DNA of 5,134 bases from an uncultured Porphyromonadaceae bacterium (GTDB taxonomy: Bacteria > Bacteroidota > Bacteroidia > Bacteroidales > Muribaculaceae). The stretch is taken from positions 1 through 5,134 of the forward strand of contig CAJMDR010000178.1 in the NCBI GenBank assembly GCA_905212215.1, in the 5' to 3' direction. A program made the position numbers and the translations under genes. Below are positions 1 through 4,161 of the stretch, one piece after another (the first letter of the stretch is position 1; every line of letters starts with the position of its first letter). Below the pieces are notes generated by a model. That model saw only the letters and a program-made list of their open reading frames with translations, searched no databases and was not told the origin of the DNA.

Positions 1-1277
1 GGATTATTGCCGACACACAGTATCTTCGGCTCTTTCGGATTGTTGATGTCGAGAGTGAAATCATCCCCGGTCATAATCCAGTATAACTGCGGCGAAATCA
101 TGCGGGTAAGAGGAATCTTTGCCGATGCTATCTGTCCCTGAAGCTGTTCCTGCGCGTTGCCCTGCCATGCGTCGATGAATGGCGAAAGATAGTTTTCCAG
201 TTCCGGATAGCTTGTCAGAATCGGGAATATCTGTTCGTATGGCCGGCAAAGAAATTCTATCGCATGAGGGAACGTGCAATATTTACCATTCTCAAATCGC
301 TTCAAATACCAGATGATAGCGGCGAACAGGACGATTGGCGACTCGACGAAGAAGTCTCCCTGCTTTTGCAGCCATGTGCGGTTCAAATTCATCATGATGG
401 TATATGCCGACTCGTAAGCGTCGGCAATATCCGTCATGAAATCGGGATGGATAGGATTACAGCGGTGGGAGTGTTCCGGATCATCGAAATTTATGAAGCA
501 AAACCGGGGTGGGAACTTGCCGTATTTATCCTTGTTGTTCAGCATGTGATTGTACGCAATCATCGTTAAATCAGGACTTTTGTAATCATAGACGTATAAG
601 CTGAACCCCTTTTCAATCTGCTGTTTGATGAAGTTGTTGACTACTGCGTATGACTTGCCGGAGCCAGGTGTGCCAAGCACGATGGTGGCTCTAAATGGAT
701 TGACGACATTTATCCAGCCTCTGTTCCACTTCTTTTTGTAGAAGAACTTTGTGGGTAGGTTGATGGAATATTCATTTGTCTTCTTCTCGGTCTCCTGCAT
801 GAAAGATTCATTTTCCTCATTGAAGCGGTCGTCCATCATATTGTTCTTCAACAGACGGCTCATCCATACACCACCTAACAATAGGCATACAAAACCAGCC
901 ACAGTTGTGATGATGTAAAGAAACGTCAATGGAATATAGACCATCCACCAATTCAGGAAGAACAGGGATGCGCCGACCGACAGTATAATCCAGATTTGCC
1001 GCCATTGGATTTTCTCATTCTTGACACCTTTCGTGCCGAAGCACGAAAGGGCAAGAAGAAGCAACGCCCACCATTTGGCGTTCCAAGGATTAGAGAACAG
1101 ACTCCCCGCATCATTGAGATTGCTGAGAACCTTCATTGTTTCGGGATGGAATCTCCACCCGGCAACCAGTTCCCGACAGAACCAGTATATATTTGCGACC
1201 ACAAGTATCATGGCTACCCCTCGGAGCATATCCATGATTTTGGCAAGTGACCGCAGGTCATCTTCTTGTTGTGACAT
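1..1277 (-). CDS. mobC: MobC/TraG-type conjugation coupling protein (T4CP), N-terminal 425 residues, runs off left edge
   Basis: Type IV coupling protein: a hexameric inner-membrane ATPase that links the relaxosome to the type IV secretion channel and drives DNA transfer. The start ATG is at 1277-1275 (MSQQEDDLRSLAKIMDMLRG), and the frame stays open to position 1 (ending CVGNNP). Hydrophobic segments lie at about residues 20-34, 69-80, 94-111 and 113-138. The first carries YWFC (31-34), the signature of the Bacteroidetes YWFCY N-terminal domain. The Walker A motif GTPGSGKS is at 202-209 (K208), followed by a typical nucleotide-binding domain (YVYDYKSPDL, RFCFINFDDPEHSHRCNPI). The family is usually about 650-700 residues, so roughly the C-terminal third, including the expected Walker B, is missing only because the window ends. 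It is the third gene of mobABC. The gap to the stop of the restored mobB frame at 1304 is 26 bp. No Shine-Dalgarno is seen, which is normal for Bacteroidetes. Confidence 0.95.
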   Translation of the reverse strand, partial: MSQQEDDLRSLAKIMDMLRGVAMILVVANIYWFCRELVAGWRFHPETMKVLSNLNDAGSLFSNPWNAKWWALLLLALSCFGTKGVKNEKIQWRQIWIILSVGASLFFLNWWMVYIPLTFLYIITTVAGFVCLLLGGVWMSRLLKNNMMDDRFNEENESFMQETEKKTNEYSINLPTKFFYKKKWNRGWINVVNPFRATIVLGTPGSGKSYAVVNNFIKQQIEKGFSLYVYDYKSPDLTMIAYNHMLNNKDKYGKFPPRFCFINFDDPEHSHRCNPIHPDFMTDIADAYESAYTIMMNLNRTWLQKQGDFFVESPIVLFAAIIWYLKRFENGKYCTFPHAIEFLCRPYEQIFPILTSYPELENYLSPFIDAWQGNAQEQLQGQIASAKIPLTRMISPQLYWIMTGDDFTLDINNPKEPKILCVGNN

Positions 1278-1303
1278 ACTTGTTCGGATTTAGAAATTAA
1301 CAA

Positions 1304-1537
1304 TTAGAGTTTGGGACCGCGACGTTTCTTCTTTTTACGCCGCTGCATCTCGCGGTAGAAGGCTTCCTCCTGTGCATCGTAAGCCGGGCCGACTGAGAAC
1401 AGACCACCCAGACCGTCGAGCATCGAAGTGCCGTCATATCCATGAGGCTGGTTTGACATAGACGTGGGATGCGCAGTCTGTCCCTGCCGATTGAGACCCG
1501 GAGGTAGTTCCTCCCGATTGTCCGTTCCTGTCATGGG
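1304..1537 (-). pseudogene. Detached C-terminal tail of MobB in the +1 frame (frameshift remnant)
   Basis: Continuing mobB in the +1 frame from about 1537 gives a tail with MTGTDNREELPPGLNRQ, then SMSNQPHGYDGTSMLDGLGG, then AQEEAFYREMQRRKKKKRR, ending GPKL with TAA at 1306-1304. A glycine-rich GLGGLF patch followed by an acidic stretch and a poly-Lys/Arg end is how Bacteroidetes MobB proteins normally finish (from memory of the family). It has no sensible start of its own: the upstream part of this open frame (1538-1750) is a shadow of the relaxase frame. The tail ends 26 bp before the mobC start, the tight spacing expected of intact mobB-mobC. The likely site is the GGGG run at 1535-1538. 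Removing one base there joins SQRQP directly to MTGTDNREE. A sequencing error, a true mutation and a programmed +1 shift are all possible. Confidence 0.75.
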
Positions 1538-2639
1538 GTTGGCGCTGACTATTGTCGGGTGATGTATTGGCACCTTGGGTGTTGCTCTGCGTCTGGACAA
1601 TAGGTTTCTCAGCCGGATTATTGAACCACTTTTCAAGGGCGTTGGCAGAAAACTCCTTGCCGAGACGGGAGCCGTTGAGAACTGTCCGGGTATTGTGGTC
1701 GATATAGGTCGCCCCATATATCCGGCCATCATCGGTGTATCGAAGCACAAGGTCTATATTCTCCGTTTTCAGACGGGCAATGAAATCGTCCTTGCCGGAT
1801 GACTGCGCCATGACCGCTGCGACTTTTCTTTTCGTGGGTCTGACATCTATCTTTTCTTTGGCATTCTGATAACGCCGGTCAATAGCCTCACGTCCGGCGA
1901 ACTTACCAAGTCGGGAAGCCTTGAACGGAGTTGAGATGGTCTTGCCGTCATCGTCCATGGCGAAATAGACCAGTCCATGATACTCACGACCGTTATAGCG
2001 TCCGTCGGCCTTCTCGCACCTTATATTATATAAGGAGAGAATGGCGTTGTATTCGCCTAATGTCTGGAACTTATAGCGCATACCAACCATCTTTACCGTC
2101 ATAGCCACCTGACGCTTTACGTCTCCATTCGGGTCAACCTTGGTGATTGGCATATCCGGAGTAATCTTCTGACGTTCGGCAGTATGAAGTCCATACTTCT
2201 TTTCAAGCTCACGGGTTATCTCCTTGCTCTTGTAAAAGTTGTTCTTGGTGGATATTGCCGTGCCGTCAGGTCGTACACGAAGTGCCACGATATGAATATG
2301 ATGTCTGTCAATGTCCTCGTGCTTCACGACAATAAAAGGCATATCACCGAAGCCCATTTTCTCCATATACTCATGTGCCAACTGAGTATACTCGGCATCA
2401 CTCAGACGGTCATCAGGATGCGGGTTCAAGGATATGTGCATCATCGGTTTCTCTGCCTTGGTGGATTGAGGCATCCACATCTTGAAGTCCTCAAAAGCAC
2501 GGTGGATATTGATGGTGCCGCTGCCGTCATTATAGATTTTATTAGTGGCAAGCACCTTGCCTTTCTCCTTATTGATCTTTTCTCCGTTATAAACCAGACT
2601 TCCGTAGAGAGAATTGCCTACTGAGATTTTTGCAACCAT
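1434..2639 (-). CDS. mobB: MobB relaxase (MOBP-like, relaxase/mobilization nuclease), read 401 aa with frameshifted C-terminus
   Basis: Relaxase: nicks one strand at oriT by a tyrosine transesterification, stays bound to the 5' end, and pilots the strand to the recipient. The start MVAKISVGNSLYG is typical of Bacteroidetes relaxases. Y12 and Y17 are the candidate catalytic tyrosines and I cannot choose between them. HISLNPHPDDRLS (68-80) is the family's second conserved block. The metal-binding HxDxxxxHxH motif is H107, D109, H114, H116. A conserved region around GKEFSANALEKWF (327-339) precedes a Gln/Ser/Pro-rich linker. The gene starts 22 bp inside the end of mobA, suggesting translational coupling. 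Oddity: after about residue 368 the sequence turns into low-complexity text ending in PASWI, while the family-like tail (GYDG...DGLGGLFS...RRKKKKRRGPKL) sits in the +1 frame down to 1304. A frameshift is likely, and the restored protein would be about 444 residues. The nuclease domain is intact, so the read protein may still nick DNA. Confidence 0.93.
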   Translation of the reverse strand: MVAKISVGNSLYGSLVYNGEKINKEKGKVLATNKIYNDGSGTINIHRAFEDFKMWMPQSTKAEKPMMHISLNPHPDDRLSDAEYTQLAHEYMEKMGFGDMPFIVVKHEDIDRHHIHIVALRVRPDGTAISTKNNFYKSKEITRELEKKYGLHTAERQKITPDMPITKVDPNGDVKRQVAMTVKMVGMRYKFQTLGEYNAILSLYNIRCEKADGRYNGREYHGLVYFAMDDDGKTISTPFKASRLGKFAGREAIDRRYQNAKEKIDVRPTKRKVAAVMAQSSGKDDFIARLKTENIDLVLRYTDDGRIYGATYIDHNTRTVLNGSRLGKEFSANALEKWFNNPAEKPIVQTQSNTQGANTSPDNSQRQPHDRNGQSGGTTSGSQSAGTDCASHVYVKPASWI

Positions 2640-3046
2640 TGCTCATCGAAGTTTTTGGCGAGCGCGACAATATCACGATTGAGCCTGACCAGTTTGATAG
2701 TCTCCTGCTCCAGTGCATAAAGACATTTCAAGGCTTTCTTTTCGGTGAAATTCTCCTTCAATGTCTGCACCAACAGGTCGTAATCATTCACAATCCGGCG
2801 ATACTGATTGTTGAAATCGGAAAGGTTGCTGATGAAGATTCGGCTGTTGTCATCAATGTAATGCACCTTGAAAGTTTTTCCAAAGACCTGCATTTTGATG
2901 AATGCCGAGAGCGACTCAATGCCGGATTTTTCCTGCATGTCGAGTAATCTCGCTTGTTCCGAAGCGGTGAAATTCACCGAACATCGGAATGCTGTGGAGG
3001 GGTCGGCCTTCTTATGCCGCCCTCCACGGTAGTTTGATTGTTTCAT
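2618..3046 (-). CDS. mobA: MobA, ribbon-helix-helix relaxosome accessory protein (142 aa)
   Basis: Small DNA-binding accessory protein thought to recognise oriT and place the relaxase on it. A basic N-terminus (MKQSNYRGGRHKKADP) is followed by a predicted RHH fold: beta strand around FRCSVNFT (20-27), helix 1 around ASEQARLLDMQEKSG (28-42), helix 2 around SLSAFIKMQVFG (46-57). The C-terminal half (about 75-142) is predicted to be helical, fitting the MobA/MobC accessory family of Bacteroidetes elements. The length is normal for the family. The ATG at 3046-3044 is the first one giving the complete basic arm, and no Shine-Dalgarno is visible. The 3' end overlaps mobB by 22 bp. It is the first gene of the leftward mob operon, and the oriT candidate begins about 55 bp upstream, so MobA could also repress its own operon (inference). 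Confidence 0.9.
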   Translation of the reverse strand: MKQSNYRGGRHKKADPSTAFRCSVNFTASEQARLLDMQEKSGIESLSAFIKMQVFGKTFKVHYIDDNSRIFISNLSDFNNQYRRIVNDYDLLVQTLKENFTEKKALKCLYALEQETIKLVRLNRDIVALAKNFDEQWLQKSQ

Positions 3047-3102
3047 AATCTGGATGGAATTTAGTGGATAAATAGAGAAACTGCCCCGCAGGGAGACCTT
3101 CG

Positions 3103-3127
3103 GCGATTACGACTTTGGAGTAATCGC
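3103..3127. repeat. Perfect 8-bp inverted repeat, 9-nt spacer
   Basis: GCGATTAC at 3103-3110 and GTAATCGC at 3120-3127 are exact reverse complements, separated by GACTTTGGA. No T-run follows on either strand, so it does not look like a terminator. Its place between mobA and the larger oriT dyad suggests a protein binding site, possibly for MobA or a regulator. Confidence 0.8.
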
Positions 3128-3143
3128 AAGCCCCATGCAATGG

Positions 3144-3195
3144 CAAGGCGGTTTATGCTGCAAAATGAGTTTCATGCAGCGTAAACCATACCTTG
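3144..3195. repeat. Long imperfect inverted repeat of the oriT region
   Basis: Inner arms GGTTTATGCTGCA (3150-3162) and TGCAGCGTAAACC (3175-3187) pair with one mismatch. Outer arms CAAGG (3144-3148) and CCTTG (3191-3195) continue the dyad with 1-nt and 3-nt bulges. Copies of GCAATG lie just outside on both sides (3137-3142 and 3195-3200). A dyad of this size next to a nic-like motif is typical of oriT recognition by the relaxosome. Confidence 0.8.
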
Positions 3196-3197
3196 CA

Positions 3198-3213
3198 ATG
3201 CACGTTTGTGCAT
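3198..3213 (+). repeat. Hairpin ATGCAC-GTTT-GTGCAT abutting the putative nic
   Basis: A perfect 6-bp stem with a 4-nt loop. Its 3' arm (GTGCAT, 3208-3213) runs into CATCCTG at 3211-3217. In MOBP oriTs the relaxase commonly contacts an inverted-repeat arm just 5' of nic, so the position fits. It may also help termination of transfer, as described for other oriT hairpins (inference). Confidence 0.7.
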
Positions 3214-3217
3214 CCTG
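3211..3217 (+). promoter_or_regulatory. Putative nic heptamer CATCCTG (cut after G3217)
   Basis: Matches YATCCTG followed by a pyrimidine, the nic consensus of IncP-like MOBP systems. I saw no second match on either strand between mobA and traA. A near match, CATCCTTG at 3370-3377, breaks the consensus. A 7-base motif can occur by chance in 1.1 kb, so the support comes mainly from its place at the foot of the dyads. Confidence 0.5.
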
Positions 3218-3443
3218 TTCGATAGAATAATCGTTGTGGAAATAATGACTATGCTCCAGAATGTGAAGACATATATTTGATGTATTGCTTTCATCATATA
3301 ATCAGTCCGACCCATGACTGATTTGTATCAGGAGCATCATAATCGAAGGTCTGAAATGCTTTATTCAAGCATCCTTGGGGAGCATCCCCTTTGTGAAAAT
3401 AATAACTGCATACTCGCTAAATTGTTCACTGCAAAATGCTGAC
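3218..3443. other. Intergenic stretch between nic candidate and ORF A
   Basis: AT-rich sequence with no convincing gene. It holds the possible -7 element at 3272, a short dyad CTGAT-TTGT-ATCAG (3318-3331) and a small GC stem GGGGA-GCA-TCCCC (3377-3389) without a T-run. AGCATCC occurs twice close together (3368 and 3381). No promoter for mobA was found here or nearer to mobA: no CAAAnnTA, the minus-strand form of the -7 consensus, was seen. Confidence 0.6.
3272..3279 (+). promoter_or_regulatory. Possible Bacteroidetes -7 element (TATATTTG), rightward
   Basis: An exact match to the Bacteroidetes -7 consensus TAnnTTTG. It lies upstream of the small ORFs and traA and downstream of the oriT candidate, where a promoter for a rightward transcript would be sensible. 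No convincing TTTG -33 element is seen 19-21 nt upstream, so the call is weak. Confidence 0.28.
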
Positions 3444-3557
3444 ATGCACGGATATGAACTATTTATGGCTATGGATGAAAATCGAGATTGGAAATTAAAC
3501 TTTTTTCAGGCAGTCAATGTTTCAAAACCGTGTTCACAAGACTGGATGTCTGTCTGA
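3444..3557 (+). CDS. Small ORF A (37 aa), diverged paralogue of small ORF B
   Basis: I do not recognise this protein. It reads MHGYELFMAMDENRDW, then KLNFFQAVNVSKP, then CSQDWMSV. The frame is open further left only from a TTG at 3375. I chose the ATG at 3444 because it lines up exactly with the ATG of ORF B at 3810. The two align without gaps over 28 codons: by hand count 56 of 84 bases and 12 of 28 residues match (shared pattern M...EL..AMD.N.....NFF....VS). After that the C-termini are unrelated. No membrane segment or signal peptide is evident. It could be a genuine small gene or a decaying remnant of a duplication. The paralogy is solid, translation is not shown. Confidence 0.45.
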   Translation: MHGYELFMAMDENRDWKLNFFQAVNVSKPCSQDWMSV

Positions 3558-3560
3558 TTT

Positions 3561-3594
3561 AATGATTGAACATACAACTGAATGTTCGGTCATT
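3561..3594. repeat. Imperfect 13-bp inverted repeat at the left border of the octamer array
   Basis: AATGATTGAACAT (3561-3573) and ATGTTCGGTCATT (3582-3594) are reverse complements except at two adjacent positions, with an 8-nt spacer. The arms contain GAACA/TGTTC, related to the GTTCA core of the array that follows. It also lies 4 bp after the stop of ORF A. No T-run follows, so it is more likely a binding site than a terminator. Confidence 0.65.
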
Positions 3595-3608
3595 CTTTGG
3601 TTCATACA

Positions 3609-3752
3609 TTCAAGTGTTCAGCTGTTCAGACGTTCAGCTGTTCAGACGTTCAGTTGAACACAGATTCAGACGTTCAACTGTTCAGACGTTCAGTTGTTCA
3701 GTTGTTCAGACGTTCAGACGTTCAGACGTTCAGATGTTCAACTGTTCAGACG
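3609..3752. repeat. Tandem array of an 8-bp unit, 18 in-phase units, consensus TTCAGACG
   Basis: Reading 8 bases at a time from 3609 gives TTCAGACG eight times (3625, 3641, 3665, 3681, 3705, 3713, 3721, 3745), TTCAGTTG three times (3649, 3689, 3697), TTCAGCTG twice (3617, 3633), TTCAACTG twice (3673, 3737), TTCAGATG once (3729), TTCAAGTG once (3609) and one degenerate unit AACACAGA (3657). Weaker units beginning TTC keep the same phase leftward to 3585. The first four bases are nearly constant while bases 5-7 vary. CAGTTG and CAACTG units are mutual reverse complements, so some neighbours form dyads (3651-3659 with 3672-3680). The array lies between the two paralogous small ORFs and upstream of traA. 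It has no stop codon in any forward frame, which creates a spurious open frame through it. Confidence 0.92.
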
Positions 3753-3794
3753 GATTAACAGCTTATCAATCGAACAAGCAGTCAATCGTATGAA

Positions 3795-3808
3795 TGAACA
3801 ATCGTTCA
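3795..3808. repeat. Small inverted repeat TGAAC-AATC-GTTCA at the right side of the array
   Basis: Perfect 5-bp arms with a 4-nt spacer, built from the same GTTCA core as the array, immediately before the start of ORF B at 3810. With the palindrome at 3561-3594 it brackets the array. It could be an operator controlling the small-ORF/traA transcript (inference). Confidence 0.45.
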
Positions 3809-3809
3809 A

Positions 3810-3938
3810 ATGACCGCTAATGAACTACTTTTGGCTATGGATGACAATCTGAATCAAAATATAAACTTTTTCGCAAACGGCTATGTTTCCCTAACAAACG
3901 CCCATCAAGCGAACTACGCAAGTAAATCAAATGCTTGA
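3810..3938 (+). CDS. Small ORF B (42 aa), paralogue of small ORF A
   Basis: No known family recognised. It reads MTANELLLAMDDNLNQN, then INFFANGYVSLTNAH, then QANYASKSNA. It aligns gaplessly with ORF A from the same start codon. The codon pattern (GAA CTA, GCT ATG GAT, AAC TTT TT) is shared and third-position changes occur, but several replacements are also present. The stop at 3936-3938 lies 9 bp before the start of the 48-aa ORF, so it may belong to a small-gene operon leading into traA. It is rich in Asn/Ala and has no clear membrane segment. Existence as a protein is a reasonable guess, not proven. Confidence 0.5.
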   Translation: MTANELLLAMDDNLNQNINFFANGYVSLTNAHQANYASKSNA

Positions 3939-3947
3939 CGAGAATAA

Positions 3948-4094
3948 ATGAGCCGCAATTTTGGTGTATGGTATATAGGCTTTGAAATTCTCGGAAAACT
4001 TGACTTGAAAGCGATTACTTTTGCTACATCATTCTACTGTTACGTTCTCCGACCCAAGCGTGACGATGATGAGCCAGTCTGTCGGCAATCTTAG
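3948..4094 (+). CDS. Small hypothetical protein (48 aa) upstream of traA
   Basis: I do not recognise the family. ATG at 3948, stop TAG at 4092-4094. It reads MSRNFGVWYIGFEILGKLDL, then KAITFATSFYCYVLRP, then KRDDDEPVCRQS. The composition looks protein-like: an aromatic/hydrophobic N-terminal two-thirds (hydrophobic stretch about 22-35) and a strongly charged C-terminus (KRDDDE). The hydrophobic stretch is too short and polar for a confident membrane helix. It follows ORF B by 9 bp and ends 63 bp before traA, in the same direction, so cotranscription is likely. Its last 29 bases overlap the start of the 31-aa leader ORF in another frame, and the two may not both be real. Confidence 0.5.
   Translation: MSRNFGVWYIGFEILGKLDLKAITFATSFYCYVLRPKRDDDEPVCRQS
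4016..4023 (+). promoter_or_regulatory. Possible -7 element (TACTTTTG) upstream of traA
   Basis: An exact match to TAnnTTTG 134 bp before the traA start. There is no good TTTG at the -33 distance, and the site lies inside the 48-aa ORF. It could drive a shorter traA transcript, but chance is as likely. Confidence 0.2.
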
Positions 4095-4161
4095 CCCGAA
4101 GACACCCAATGGCATCGGCCCTCCTGATCATCATTTTTCACCCTCAAATTTTACTGAATGA
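4066..4161 (+). CDS. Leader ORF (31 aa) overlapping the traA start by ATGA
   Basis: From ATG 4066 (a second ATG follows at 4069) the frame reads MMSQSVGNLSPKTPNG, then IGPPDHHFSPSNFTE. Its stop TGA at 4159-4161 overlaps the traA ATG at 4158-4160 in the classical ATGA coupling arrangement. The frame is open upstream to about 4009, so GTG 4060 or TTG 4021 are other possible starts. It is rich in Pro/Ser/Asn, and no family is recognised. It may be a translated leader that couples traA expression to upstream translation, which would matter because traA has no visible Shine-Dalgarno. The chance of a short open frame ending here is not small. Confidence 0.35.
   Translation: MMSQSVGNLSPKTPNGIGPPDHHFSPSNFTE

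Larger units (their letters stand above)
3103..3217 (+). other. Candidate origin of transfer (oriT): three inverted repeats ending at a CATCCTG nic-like heptamer
   Basis: The stretch directly upstream of mobA holds nested dyads, the usual layout of an oriT next to its mob genes. They are a perfect 8-bp inverted repeat (3103-3110/3120-3127), a 13-bp inverted repeat with one mismatch and outer CAAGG/CCTTG arms (3144-3195), and a 6-bp hairpin (3198-3213). The last is followed at once by CATCCTG (3211-3217). The IncP-type nic consensus for MOBP relaxases is YATCCTG followed by a pyrimidine, and here the next base is T. Nicking would fall between 3217 and 3218 on the + strand, so the strand entering the recipient would lead into the traA side. 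Location is well supported; the exact nic site is inference from motif similarity. Confidence 0.68.

Noticed and set aside
61..569. Short open frames on both strands within the mobC region
   Set aside because: The coupling protein frame runs without a stop through this region and includes conserved T4CP sequence.
996..1293. Forward-strand open frames opposite mobC
   Set aside because: Antisense shadows of the coupling protein, whose reverse frame has clear family sequence and membrane segments.
1538..1802. Upstream part of the +1 frame and forward frame opposite mobB
   Set aside because: Here the relaxase frame carries family-like sequence (GKEFSANALEKWF), so the others are shadows. Only the +1 frame below about 1537 looks real.
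2184..2947. Forward-strand open frames opposite mobB and mobA
   Set aside because: Antisense shadows of well-recognised genes with intact motifs.
3377..3389. Rho-independent terminator (GGGGA-GCA-TCCCC)
   Set aside because: The stem is only 5 bp and no T-run follows on either strand.
3375..3443. TTG-initiated extension of small ORF A
   Set aside because: The paralogue ORF B starts at the ATG equivalent to 3444, and the extension has no counterpart there.
3609..3752. CRISPR array
   Set aside because: Units are contiguous 8-mers without spacers, and no cas gene is near.
3566..3793. 75-codon open frame through the octamer array (FRRS/FSCS-type repeats)
   Set aside because: It starts at TTG, is made almost wholly of the tandem repeat, and is open only because the repeat has no stop in any forward frame. 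Not listed as a gene.
4065..4134. Distant dyad GATGATGA / TCATCAT before traA as an attenuator stem
   Set aside because: The arms are 7 bp of low-complexity triplets with a loop of more than 50 nt, likely chance. The following T-run is short and sits within the leader ORF.
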